DNA from: Heliocidaris tuberculata | Taxonomy: Eukaryota > Echinodermata > Echinoidea > Camarodonta > Echinometridae | Reading direction: 5' to 3' | DNA: 64,000 nt | Assembly (NCBI GenBank): GCA_025618425.1 | Contig: CM046833.1 | Location: 1,398,172 to 1,462,171, forward strand | Part shown: piece by piece, positions 11,764 through 21,849 of the stretch | Position numbering within the stretch: the first letter of the stretch is position 1 | Layout: each line of letters begins with the position of its first letter | Made by a program: the position numbers and the translations under genes | The notes under the pieces: generated by a model | Seen by the model: the letters and a program-made list of their open reading frames with translations, nothing else | The model's database searches: none | Told to the model about the DNA's origin: nothing

Positions 11764-12067
11764 ATCAGTTATCAGAGGAAGTGAAAAGAAATATTTGTCA
11801 AAGAATCTTACACAGTATGCTGTTGATAGATTGCATCAGTTAGCCTCTGATTTTGTTACAGGCGAGAGTTATTTATGCACTAGCTGTCATCGTTATTCAA
11901 TGAGGAAAAAGAAGGAGAAGATAACATTAGATGATCTAGATGTGAAACTTAAGAGGGAAATTGAAAATCTTGCAGAGGTTGTCGATTCAAGGACAGCCGA
12001 TGTCAAGGCCTTGAAATTAAGACTACAAGAGCTTCTGAATTTATGTAAAAAGAACAGGGATTTTTAA
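11745..12067 (+). CDS. Second Cys-pair module and coiled coil
   Basis: Encodes CSIC, then after about 38 residues CTSCHR, giving a second C2-C2 zinc module. A charged heptad-like region follows, with Leu and Val spaced in LDDLDVKLKREIENL and on to about 12050, which suggests a coiled coil. The frame stops after a T5 run at about 12061-12065; the next frame carries on without loss. With the module at 11412-11500 this gives an eight-Cys N-terminal region. Confidence 0.55.
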
Positions 12068-12096
12068 TCCCAGATGCATATGTTATTTATACGAGT

Positions 12097-13230
12097 ATGT
12101 TGCAAAAGGTTAGCAAAAGTGAATTGCAATTTCAACAAGCAAAACGGTCGAAATCATGGTTAAAATGTAAAATAATGGATTTCTTTGCAGATGTATTATC
12201 TGTCAGTAAGTCCTCATCAAGAAAAGGAGATTTCATTTACATCTCAAATCTAACGAAAAATGAAATTGTCAAAGCATGGCACGAGTCAAAGTTTATGAAC
12301 AGGAGTATGAAAAACAGAAAGGAAGATGGTGAAAATATAGCCTCGTGTGAAACACCTACATTGAATGTCAATGTTGAATCTACAGATGTCAAGTGGGGTG
12401 AATTTCTTTTCAACATTAATCATTTACTGAGATCCAAGGGGAAAGAAACAGCCGACTTATTTTCTCGGGACCCGTCTTCTGTTTTGAAGTTTGATTTTGC
12501 AGATATGAAGTCGCATTTGAATCCACTGGTTTGGAATATGATATGTGCCTTAACTGGGAACAGGGAAGAATTAGATTATATACGAAACTCCCTTTATTTA
12601 TTTCACAAAGATTTCCTATGTTTCCCAGACAGTTCTTCTCAGGGATATATGAAGTGCAATAAGCGAATTGTTATAGTCTTTTTACTTCAGTTTGTTCTGA
12701 ATGATAGTATTTCTTATCCTTTTCATATTATCACTGCAAACTGCATAAAAGACCTCTCGCATTCATCCAGGTTGGTCAGTATCATGAATAAACTTGGCAT
12801 TTGTTGTTCAGAATCAAACTTAGAGCGATTTTTGCAGGGCTTGAAGGATGTGCGGCAAACAACTGGCCCGCTTGTCGACCTTTCTCCCTCTTCATTCACA
12901 ATTGTATCCATAGATAACATTGATGTTTTGGCCCCATATGCAGCAGTTGCTGCAGACAAGCCAAGAAGTTGGCATGGAACTTCAATTATGGCGCAGCAAC
13001 CAAAACCAATGAGTGAACAGGTTGTTGATGATCGGTCACCCACCACCCAATCTAATTTTCCTTCTAGGCTTCCTATCATTTCTTCGGACAATGTGGTCCT
13101 ACAAAAAAGACCTAGTGTTCGGAAAAGATTACCAGTGTATGGCATAGACTCTCAAGAAGTGCCATCTAAGTCATATTTCGAACCTCCAAAATATAAGACA
13201 TTTATAAGAAATCAAATTAAAGAAGTGTAA
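12097..13230 (+). CDS. Transposase-like core, N-terminal half (first catalytic Asp)
   Basis: The longest clean frame of the unit upstream of 14.2 kb (377 residues; the coding phase probably begins near 12060). At residues about 269-278 is the hydrophobic strand IVSIDNIDVL, the expected first acidic motif of an RNase-H-fold transposase, followed about 25 residues later by a WHGTSI motif of the kind that recurs in metazoan multicopy proteins with DEAHE motifs. The frame ends at 13230. A GT at 13225 could open a short intron, but the acceptor is not clear. Two frames downstream pick up the same protein at about 13490. Confidence 0.6.
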   Translation: MLQKVSKSELQFQQAKRSKSWLKCKIMDFFADVLSVSKSSSRKGDFIYISNLTKNEIVKAWHESKFMNRSMKNRKEDGENIASCETPTLNVNVESTDVKWGEFLFNINHLLRSKGKETADLFSRDPSSVLKFDFADMKSHLNPLVWNMICALTGNREELDYIRNSLYLFHKDFLCFPDSSSQGYMKCNKRIVIVFLLQFVLNDSISYPFHIITANCIKDLSHSSRLVSIMNKLGICCSESNLERFLQGLKDVRQTTGPLVDLSPSSFTIVSIDNIDVLAPYAAVAADKPRSWHGTSIMAQQPKPMSEQVVDDRSPTTQSNFPSRLPIISSDNVVLQKRPSVRKRLPVYGIDSQEVPSKSYFEPPKYKTFIRNQIKEV

Positions 13231-13480
13231 ATGCATAATCGTATTCTGTGAATATCTCATTGAATCTCTGTACGGTACTTATGATCTAGTTTGTATAATT
13301 ATTATGTTTTACTTTTGTGTTATATTCTTTACAAACATTGTAATTATGTCATTTTTGTATTATCTTTCTTACTTTGTACTTCATTGATGTTGATATTCAT
13401 TTATGATTGTCATGTATATTGTATTTCAATTTATTGAAGAAAAAAAAAGTGGAAAAAAAAAAATTCAAATCAAATCAAGA
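13231..13480. other. Intron-like AT-rich gap inside the coding unit
   Basis: AT-rich sequence with stops in all frames and an A-rich end (13438-13470). It lies between two parts of one protein, so it is either an intron or a decayed segment. Confidence 0.4.
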
Positions 13481-13484
13481 ACAA

Positions 13485-14395
13485 TTTATGATGTCTGAAA
13501 AAGAGCAAGAATGCATTGGAAGTCTTGGTGCAAGTCTATTCAGTTATGTATGTGAAAGGTCCGTTTTTCTCCACGATAATTCGTCTGCCAGGCATTAAGA
13601 TCAAACTTGCAATGGAACTAGATAACACAGATGTTGTACAGTCAAAGTGTTCGTACTTATATATATTAGATGAAAAGGCAGACTGCCCTGCAACACTAAA
13701 GCGTTCTTTAGGTATATTGTATGATTCCTTTAAAGTAAAAAATGAAATTAATCACCTTGTCATTGCTGGAGATGGTGCCACTGTAAAGCTCCTCATGAAT
13801 ATAACAAAAAAAGAATATGGGCAATCCCTTGATTGGGTCTTATCCTATTTAGGTGACTGGCATGTATTAAAAAAACTTTCAAGAAGTTTTAATGAAGATA
13901 TATTGGGATTCTGGACTTAAAGAAATTGCGAAATTAAGTCATAAGTATATAACTTTGAATAGTTTATCGGCATGTTCAAATTTCAAAAGAACACACAGGT
14001 TCTTTTTGCAAGTGTATGAGGCTATTTATATGTTGCAGTACCAAAGTTTTTTGGATTACAGGAAAGGACAAGAAACAGTTACAAGTAATGAGGATTTTCT
14101 GGAACAAGTAAAATCAGTTGTTTCCTGTCTAAAGTTTGAAAATGGAGAAATTTCAGGAATGTGCGAATACAAAACTGCAGTGAATCATTTGAAGTCTTCT
14201 AGTACATGTATGTCTGAAATGAGACATGAATTTGAAGAATTTTGTGACTTGATGTCTCAGAAACATGTCACTTTCAAATTTTGGAAAAGACTGCTTTTGT
14301 TATATTTCTTTATGGATAGCTATACGGAGTGGCAACTGGGACATCAGACTAGCAGCCCTAATAGACATTGTTCCATTATTCCATGCTTTCGATAG
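13485..14395 (+). CDS. Transposase-like core, middle part (second acidic motifs)
   Basis: Three overlapping frames (about 13407-13560, 13560-13920 and 13905-14395) together encode the middle of the core. Key motifs are IAGDGATVKLL near 13760-13795 and YLGDWHVLKKL near 13845-13878; the Asp in each and the His of GDWH fit the central strand and helix of an RNase-H-like fold. Frame changes at about 13560, 13910 and 14300-14335 split it. The segment 13990-14260 is helical and polar with no motif I can name. Confidence 0.55.
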
Positions 14396-15617
14396 ATACT
14401 ATTATGCACAACTCATTCCATTACATTTTAATATGTTAAATGGCTTGCCTGATTATATCATTAGAGATTTCAAGGATGGTGCATTTGTGAACAGTTTAAG
14501 TGGAACTCCTTTTTCCTCAGTTGCCCTTGATGAGGCACATGAAATAAAAATTAATAAGGATTGTAAAATGTCGCTTTCTCGATCTCTGCCTCAGTCACAC
14601 ACTATGGATAAAGTTGCTGCCACAATTCAGTATAGAGGACAGCTTGTGAATAATTTAGAAACTCAGCTTGGAAGACGAAGAAAAAATATGCTATATCGTG
14701 ATATGCAGGCATCTGTAGTGAAATCAGAATTTGCCAATGTTAAACTGTATTTTGATAAAGTTAGCAGTACAAGTATGTTTTCAGTAAATCAACCTAACAA
14801 CCTAATTCATATTTTTTCTGGTGCTATAGCTAATGCGCAACAGGAAAAAAGTCTACTTAATTTTACGCAAATTGGTAAAGAATCTTATGAGGCATATTAC
14901 AAACTTCAGATCCTCCATGAAACTTCAGTCAGCAAACCATTAAGTCGAAAATTCAATTTGAAAACTTTTGCTAAAGAAAAAGTGCGTAAACGCCGAGTGA
15001 GTGATCTGGAAAGGGAAAAGCGGTTGAATACTCTTTGCTATAAAAGAACAATAGCTATGTCTGAAGAGCAGAAGAAACCAATTTCTAGTTTGCTACAGTT
15101 TGTGCCTGTACCTAGAGCTATCTGTTCTCCAGATGGGATTCCACGGAAAGGGTCAAAGGCAGTGATTTACGATTTCTTTCAAAAGAGATATACAAGTGAT
15201 TTTCAGATTTTGAGTGATACATTTTCATCTTGTGTTTCTGACACATGCATGATTATAGAAGGAATGAATAATATATACATGTCGCCATTAAAGCATCAAA
15301 AAGTTTTCAGTGAATATGCAAACTTGCTAGTTTCTAGGTGGATAACTCCATATTTCATCAAGGGGTTCCGAGAAGTCAGAATTGTATTTGACCAAGCAGG
15401 AACACAGGGAGTTTCTCCTAAGGGAATTGAAAGAAAGCGTAGGGATGGAACTGATCAAGATGACAATATATTTGAAAATATTGATGACAACACCCCACTG
15501 CCCAAACAGTGGGGTAATTTCCTAAGGATAAGAACAAACAAGCATGCTTTAATTAGATTCTTGTCTCGTCATTTTGTATCCAATGTCCAATCTCAACTTC
15601 AAAATAATGTCCAATAG
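14300..15617 (+). CDS. Transposase C-terminal part (catalytic Glu) and start of PIN/XPG-like nuclease
   Basis: The longest frame here (450 residues from 14265) carries SGNWDIRLAAL near 14327, then ALDEAHEIKINKDCK at about 14524-14568; the Glu of DEAHE is the likely final catalytic residue. After a basic linker (about 14930-15030) a second domain begins: KAVIYDFFQ near 15160, IIEGMNNIYMSPL at about 15250-15290 and EVRIVFDQAGT near 15370-15405. This order, with acidic residues at the ends of strands, is typical of the N-terminal half of XPG/FEN-like PIN nucleases. It ends at a TAG at 15615-15617, after which the same frame reads on in the same domain. Confidence 0.6.
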
Positions 15618-16540
15618 TTTATTACGTCTGGTGGTTTTAATGTAGGTTTAGAAACAAAGACAGAATATAGTGGAGCAGTTGTCACCAAACAAGGTATAGA
15701 CAGACATATAATTCATCACAATCATGAAGAAACGGATACCCAAATATGGTTACACGTTTTTTTTCTCCCCATGCTTAAATATTTTGCTACATTCAGTCGA
15801 CAGGGATATAAGTATGAAATAAAGTAGTGACTGTGCAATACTGTGCCAAAGCAGGAAACAATAAATACTTGCAGCTGAAAAAATTGCAATCTGCCCTTAC
15901 AAAAGATTCAGATCTTGCTCAACTTATTACAAAGGGCATTGATGTAACTAAATGTATTCAAGTGCTATATATCTGTAGTGGATGCGACTTTATGTCTTCT
16001 TTTTTTTTGCTCACTTTGGTAAGACAATTTTTTAAAAGTTTTGTTCAATATGCGCATTTTATAACGGGAGAACTTAGTCGTTCTGCACCTGGTCATTTAA
16101 ATCAAACATTTATTTCAACAGATTGTGAGTTTGGTTTACTTTCGTTTTATCGTTTAATTCTTGGTTTATATTTTAATGCGAATCGAGCTTGTTTAAATAA
16201 ATTTAGTAACCCTGTAGAACTCTTTAACAGTGTCAGTGCTGCATCCATAGTAGAACATCACCACATGGCTCTTGATCTTGTGAGAAAAGCCTCTTGGAAA
16301 GGTGTTTACGAAGACGAATTGATGCCATTCAACAGTGCCTTGCACTTCCACTGGAAGAGATCGTGTTGGGTGAGCACTGTCTGGGGTGAGGTTAAAACAC
16401 AAATATTCATGTATCCCGACATCTCATTGTATGGGTACAATCTTTCTGATCACTCTGGAAAAATCCAAGTAGATGTTATCTGGGATACGGAGGAAAATAT
16501 TGAAAAGGTGAAGAATAATATATTGTATTTAACCCGTGGA
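15618..16540 (+). CDS. PIN/XPG-like nuclease, C-terminal half
   Basis: Directly after the stop at 15615 the same frame encodes NHEETDTQIWLH (about 15719-15754), matching the HEEADTRI-type acidic signature of XPG-like PIN domains. A frame change near 15790 leads to VDRDIS and then to the frame 15827-16633, with YICSGCDFMSSF near 15966-16001, the SGCD-type last acidic motif. Downstream residues form a helical region ending near 16540. Nuclease activity on DNA flaps or ends is inferred from family membership; no substrate is visible. Confidence 0.55.
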
Positions 16541-16838
16541 TGTTCATTAAAAAAAAAAATGCCTTACCCGTCAGTGCAAGTGCAGAAAAGGGAACAATAC
16601 TTGTGGACCTGGATGCAGGTGCAAAAATTGTGAAAATGCACCAAATGCAAATGTGTCTTCAGGTTCCTCAATTGACTCAGACTTATCAGATGATGAATAC
16701 AGTGAAAGTGAAGAATCTGAATACAGTGAAAGTGAAGAGACTGACTTTCAAATAGAGAGTGCGGATAATCCTGAGGAACAAATTGAAATCTGTTCATTGT
16801 TAGAAACAGATGAATTTGAGATTCAGGACATTGATTAA
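16541..16838 (+). CDS. CXC-like Cys motif and acidic C-terminus
   Basis: After an A10 run at about 16549-16558 the correct frame encodes a tight Cys array, C-x3-C-x-C-x6-C-x3-C-x-C-x2-C, between about 16560 and 16620. This resembles tesmin/TSO1-type CXC zinc-binding motifs. A Ser/Asp/Glu-rich acidic tail with an exact YSESEE duplication follows (16653-16838, stop at 16836-16838). The A-run is the likely site of the frame change. Confidence 0.5.
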
Positions 16839-17362
16839 TAATTGCTTCTCTTGCCTTGTGTAAATGTATAAGTGGTTTACGTTTACATGTAAAAGAGACT
16901 CCCCTTTTTAAAAGTTCTTTGTGTTTGGATTTCACATGAGAGCAGAGGACTTCTACATGTACATTGGGGAAGTAGATTGATATTTGCCTTTTCTTTTGTT
17001 TTGAAGTATGTGTTTAAGTGGCACTTTTTAATGCTACTTTTTTGTATTCTATTATTCTGTATTAGTACAGAAGAATTGGACATTATATGTTTGAACTCTG
17101 TCAACAATTGCAACAGAGAAGATTTCTTGCCTTCTGACATTTTGATCGACCCTTTGTATGAACTCTTCATACAAAACAGGGGAGTCTGACATTAATTAAA
17201 GAAATAGATGGATGCTTGTTATTTCTTGCCTCTTTACAGGTACACGTATAATCAGAACTGTTCAGCACTTTTTGCCACTAAGACACAAAGTAACTTGTTT
17301 ATTGCCTTATTTAGGGGCTCTGTATAATACGCCATCAGTTCCACTGTGAATTATTTTTTTCA
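16839..17362. other. 3' flank of the transposon-like unit
   Basis: AT-rich, no coding signal. A possible 3' untranslated region; no terminal inverted repeat recognised. Confidence 0.4.
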
Positions 17363-17612
17363 TTAACTTTTACCGGTGTGCTTCATAATGTACTTGCCAA
17401 AGCAAGATATGGTCCAGGATTTTGTTCAACACATTTTTAACTATCTTGTACCGGTGTGCTTCATAATGTATTTGCCAAAGCCAGATATGGTCCAGGATTT
17501 TGTTCCTCAACACATTTTTCATTAACTTGTACAATTGTGCTTCATAATGTACTTGCCAAAGCCAGATATGGTCCAGGATTTTGTTCCTCAACACATTTTC
17601 ACTAAGTTTCTT
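17363..17612. repeat. Three tandem copies of an ~83 bp unit
   Basis: Copies begin near 17363, 17445 and 17520. Each contains GTGCTTCATAATGTA, TTGCCAAAGC and ATGGTCCAGGATTTTGTTC in the same order with a few differences. Confidence 0.85.
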
Positions 17613-17646
17613 TTGCCAAAGTATACATCTAAATACTACATGTTTG

Positions 17647-17652
<6 letters not shown>

Positions 17653-17696
<44 letters not shown>

Positions 17697-17721
17697 CATA
17701 TGTATATATATATATATATTT
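17653..17721. repeat. (TG)n/(TA)n microsatellite
   Basis: A TG repeat of about 28 nt followed by TA/TATG repeats. Confidence 0.9.
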
Positions 17722-17871
17722 TTTTTGTTTTGTTTTGTTTTGTTTTTTGTTCTAGTATATTTTAGATTCAGGAGTTATAAATTGCTTATGCAGCTGGTAT
17801 GTTGATATACACATGTACATGTATATAGATGTAACACATTTCCTGTATCATTTTTTTAAATAGTACATGAT

Positions 17872-18112
17872 CAGTGGCGTAGCATGAGTCCAACCATTGA
17901 GGAGCACTGGCATCGGGGGGGGGGAGGGAGGGCATTGGTCTTACATAGAAAATTCAATGCAAGTCTGATTAGATGGAGGGTGCAGGAAGGGGTCCTATCT
18001 TCATTTCTTGTCATTTTCCCTCCCATTCATTTTTTCTCTTCTCTCTTTTTTTTTTTTTTTTTTGCCATTTGATTTGGGAAGGGGCACATGTCCCCCTGTA
18101 GCTAAGCCGCTG
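17872..18112. mobile_element. hAT-like short element (CAGTGGCGTAGC ends)
   Basis: Starts CAGTGGCGTAGC and ends with the complement of CAGCGGCTTAGC. Flanks are TACATGAT (17864-17871) and TACATGAC (18113-18120), a 7-of-8 match. The interior has a G-run near the left end and no coding capacity. The 8-bp duplication and CAG ends fit the hAT superfamily. Confidence 0.75.
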
Positions 18113-18120
18113 TACATGAC

Positions 18121-18897
18121 TCCTGATATTTGAAGTATTTTGTGTGATATTGAACTTGCCATGTCGATATTCCAACTTCTCTTTGTCATCAGGGTGTTTT
18201 TGTATTTTTAAGCATATTAACCTGTGATTTTTTTTTCATGAAATAGACATTCCACTGTATTTATAAGTATACTTGTATTCTACGTACTGTACATAAATTC
18301 ATTTATGGTGGGTTCGTTCACCAATTCACCTTGCTTGCGTATTCTTTTAGCCTGTTTATGTATAATAATGAAATCAGTTCCATTTTTTCCATGCTTGTAC
18401 CAAATCTTATGGTTTATCTATTTGTGTATGTCAAATAACAAAATCATTTTCAATAGTTTTTGATATGCTTGAACCGATTAACTGAAGAGAAATGTTTTGT
18501 TTTTTTTTTTTTTTTTTTTTACATACCAGGAAATTGGAAAGAACATTGATATTCATTCTACCTCATTATTTTTCTTTCAAAGTTGCCAAAGAGCTTAACT
18601 CTCAAATGTGTGTGAGAGGTCAGTACTCGCTGCAGAAATGCCATGTTTTATCATTACCTTGCCTTATATTTATGATGCTCATAATTTGTTTTGTTACAGT
18701 ACCTCAAAAGTTTGGATTTTTGCAACATATTTTGGTACTTCACTCTTCAGTATTGCAAGAGATTTTATGCGATATGTGTATGTTCTATGGCAATATCCAC
18801 AAATAAAACTACTTTTTCAGATACAATCCTCATGCCTTTATCACTTTTTGCTTCTTTGAATCTTTAATCGAGATAAATCATCAAGTGTTGATGTATG
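18121..18897. other. Non-coding spacer
   Basis: AT-rich with a T-run at 18498-18520. Two overlapping open frames at 18492-18859 have no recognisable motif and are not supported as genes. Confidence 0.45.
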
Positions 18898-18905
18898 TGT
18901 ATAAA

Positions 18906-19346
18906 CAGGGGCGGATCCAGGATTTCGTATAAGGGGGGGGGGGGGCACACAAATGCAGGATTGTCAACTTTGGGAAACTGCTTGGAGGGCGACCCATATT
19001 TTTGGGGTCTCGCCAGCCCTCCAAAAGTCGCTCTCGGGGGGGGGGGGGGGGGGAATTGGGTGGCGACCAAACAAAACTTTTTCGCCAGCCCTCCAAAAGT
19101 CGCTCAGTGGGGGGGGGGGGGGGGGGGGTTATGGGGTCCAGTTCCCCTCCATAATTCTCTGACAAGCCCCCCCCCCAAAAAAAAAATAAATAAATAAATA
19201 AATAAATAAAAAAATAAAAGGTTTTCTGGTCGAAAAGGGGGGGGGGGGCACAATCGCAAATAGGGGAGGCACAATGCATTGTTTTCCCTCAAAAGGGGGG
19301 GGGGTCACGGGCCGGGATTGCCCCCCTCCCCCTAAATCCGCCACTG
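18906..19346. mobile_element. hAT-like short element (CAGGGGCGGATCC ends)
   Basis: Starts CAGGGGCGGATCCAGGATTT and ends in CCTAAATCCGCCACTG. A perfect 8-bp duplication TGTATAAA flanks it at 18898-18905 and 19347-19354. The interior carries G-runs of 10 to 17 nt on the left half and C-runs on the right half, and two near-copies of CGCCAGCCCTCCAAAAGTCG. It has no transposase. Confidence 0.9.
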
Positions 19347-19474
19347 TGTATAAATACCCCAATCACACCACTAAACTGATTCCACATCAACTCCAAACCG
19401 ACAAATCCTTGGCCGTGTGCATGTATATACAATTAACTTTGCATAAGTCAAATCTGTTGGGACCACATATAATA

Positions 19475-21644
19475 AACCCCTCAAAAAAAGTTCTGCAATT
19501 CAACTTTGAGCCTTGATATCTTTTTGGCGGCTTTTTAATCATTCTTGATTTTTAGATCATTGGAAAGTTCATTTATCCCCCTTCACATCCATGCCCCATT
19601 TGTAATGGTTATGTCATCCTTGAATGCACAGCACCCCTGTATAGAGGGCAAAGTCAAAAGTGAAAAGTTGCAAATTGAATGGCTATCTTGGCTATTGTCT
19701 ATTGCTTTTGTTGCAATGTCGGGTGTGTGTGAATGATGTTGAATGGGTCATGAATGATTCAACAAGTTTATTTCCTGTTTGGTAGATGAAATGTGCCTTG
19801 CACAAGCTTTATGCTTGGCAGTGCTTACTTTTAAAGAGTAGCTGTTCGCGTATGTTAACATGCCACGTCTATCAAATGATGAGAAGGCTCGAGCAATCGG
19901 CCAAATCGAAGCCGGTATTCCCAAAGAGAAGTTGCTGCTCAATTTGGAGTGAGTCCCAGTACCATCTCCAGATTATTGGCAAGGTTCCGGGAAACTGGGG
20001 ATGTCAAGGACAGACCAAGGAGTGGTCGTCCAAAGAAGACAACCCAACAAGAAGACCGCTTCCTGACCCTTTCTGCCCTGCGGAATCGAAGGTTATCTTC
20101 CAGGAACCTGCAAGGACGATTTGCTCGAAGATTTGCCAAGCGACTCTCCGACCAGACCATCAGGAACAGACTTCACGCAGCCAATTTAAGAGCTCACAAG
20201 GCAGCAAGAAGACCTGCACTTTCGGCCTTGCATCGTCATTCCCGTCAACGCTGGTGTTTGCAACATCTTCGATGGAACCGGGAAATGTGGCAGAATGTCC
20301 TTTTTACAGATGAATCCAGATTCTGCTTGAGGAAACTGGACGGAAGGGTGAAAGTGTGGCGTCGCCGTGGGGAACGCTTCGCTGACTGCTGCATCGACCG
20401 GGTAACAGCGTTTGGAGGAGGCAGTGTTATGGTGTGGGGTGGCATATCTGCTGAGGGAAAGACACAGCTTATCATCGTTGATGGAAACCTGACAGCAGAG
20501 AGATACCGAGACAACATTCTTCGGCCAGAGGTCATCCCATACATGCGCAATCTTGGACCAAACGCCATCTTCCAAGATGACAACGCCCGCCCACACAGAG
20601 CAAGGATCATCACCGAATACCTGCAGGAGGAGGCAGTGACGAGGATGGATTGGCCTGCGAACAGCCCTGACTTGAACCCAATCGAGCACCTGTGGGACCA
20701 GCTTGGCCGTGCTGTACGCGCCAGAGTGACAGATCACACTACACTGGCTGAGTTGCGACAGATCCTTATCGAAGAGTGGAACCTCATCCCACAGCAACGC
20801 ATCACCAGGCTGGTGACAAGCATGAGGAGGAGATGCCAGGCTGTCGTAGCTGTATTCGGATCTTCTACTCGCTACTGAACTTCTGATCCTTTGCTATTCC
20901 ACATTTGATGTGCATGTTACTCAATAAAAAGTGCCAAACATTTTGTCATTTGCAAATTTGTGTATTTGTGTTTGTTTTTGTTTCGTTAGAGAGGGGAGAG
21001 AGAGTTAAAGAACATGAGTTCACATCAAGAAAGGGGAATGTGTTTGTTGAAGTGAAAAGCAATCCAAGAGAAGAGGAGAGTTTGTGTTGCTTATGTTTCT
21101 GTGATAGGGTTACATGGCTGAAAATGAGATAATTTGCTGAGGGGATACTTTTTTCCCCACCGCAGTTGTGTACTGCTAAGGTGGAAACTTGCAATATTCT
21201 GCATGAAACCAAAACACAATATTAATGTTATCACAGTCAGTTGCTGATTAAAACACATTCCATCTTAAAACAAAAGAATAATTCCACTTCAAAATCACTG
21301 AAAACAATATTTGTCCACCAAACAAGGGATTACAGCAGAAACATGCACACCTAATACAAAATTAAACAAACCAAAAGGAACAAAAACAAAGAAACAAAAC
21401 CTTTCATTCCAGTTAAGAACTCAGTGTGAACAATAACAATGCATTCTGCAACTTTTCACTTTTGACTTTGCCCTATATTTAGGTGCACTGCACATTCCGT
21501 GATTACATAATCATTACAAATGTGGTATCATTGTGAAGGTGAATAAACAAGCTTTACAATGATATCAAACTTGATGATGATCATACAGTTACTAGAGAGA
21601 TATAAATGCTTAAACTTGAATTGCAGAACTTTTTTTGAGGGGTT
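19475..21644 (+). mobile_element. Complete Tc1/mariner-type transposon
   Basis: The left end AACCCCTCAAAAAAAGTTC starts at 19475 and its exact complement ends at 21644. TA dinucleotides flank both ends (19473-19474 and 21645-21646), as required for Tc1/mariner. Inverted similarity continues imperfectly inward for about 200 bp: a CATTTGTAATG block near 19600 against its complement near 21515, and a CAAAAGTGAAAAGTTGCA block near 19653 against its complement near 21450. The transposase gene lies between. The good match of the termini suggests a recent copy. Confidence 0.93.
19860..20878 (+). CDS. Tc1-like DDE transposase, one frameshift
   Basis: The natural start is the ATG at 19860, but that frame breaks at about 19921-19930 by a one-base loss next to an A-run; the rest reads from 19949 to 20878 (309 residues). 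Visible parts: helix-turn-helix region with SPSTISRLLARF and a GRPKK linker near residues 1-30 of the long frame, LFTDESRF (first Asp), IFQDDNARPHR (second Asp) and NSPDLNPIEHLW (Glu). The spacing between the second Asp and the Glu fits DD34E of Tc1. Two DNA-binding helix-turn-helix domains followed by the DDE core is the normal family layout. The protein cuts and pastes the element at TA sites. As read it is not translatable from the natural ATG; a sequencing error is possible. Confidence 0.93.
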
Positions 21645-21849
21645 TAGTTTGACTTAAAATGCCAAATTTGACTTAGCATACTTAGTGCATAGTTTGGTCA
21701 TACAAAATTTATTCAACCTAGGGAAAGTTTAACTTATGCAACTTCAAGTTATGAAGAGATAACTATGTGTATGTATTTGTTTTGTCTGTTGTCAGTTTTA
21801 TTGATGTGACTCTGGTATAATTGTGGTTGATGAATTCAGAGCAATGCGT

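Larger units (their letters stand above)
9327..16838 (+). mobile_element. Academ-like DNA transposon coding unit with SGNH component (broken)
   Basis: Consecutive + strand segments, read through introns and frame breaks, encode in order: SGNH hydrolase (9445-10131), Pro-rich and basic linker (10171-11400), two Cys-rich zinc modules and a coiled coil (11400-12067), an RNase-H-fold transposase-like core with DNID, GDG, GDWH and DEAHE motifs (12097-14570), a PIN/XPG-like nuclease (15100-16000), and a CXC-like Cys motif with an acidic tail (16550-16838). Cys-rich domain plus transposase plus XPG-like nuclease is what I recall for the Academ superfamily; the DEAHE-NKD motif also recurs in multicopy uncharacterised metazoan proteins (DUF6589-like). 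I could not find terminal inverted repeats, so the outer ends are undefined and a domesticated host gene is not excluded. At least six frame breaks and one nonsense codon are present. Confidence 0.6.

Noticed and set aside
12723..13145. 140-residue open frame on the minus strand
   Set aside because: Antisense to the transposase-like core.
18492..18859. Short gene after the hAT-like element
   Set aside because: Two overlapping frames in AT-rich DNA with no recognisable domain.
20186..20797. 203-residue open frame on the minus strand
   Set aside because: It is antisense to the Tc1 transposase and has no domain of its own.
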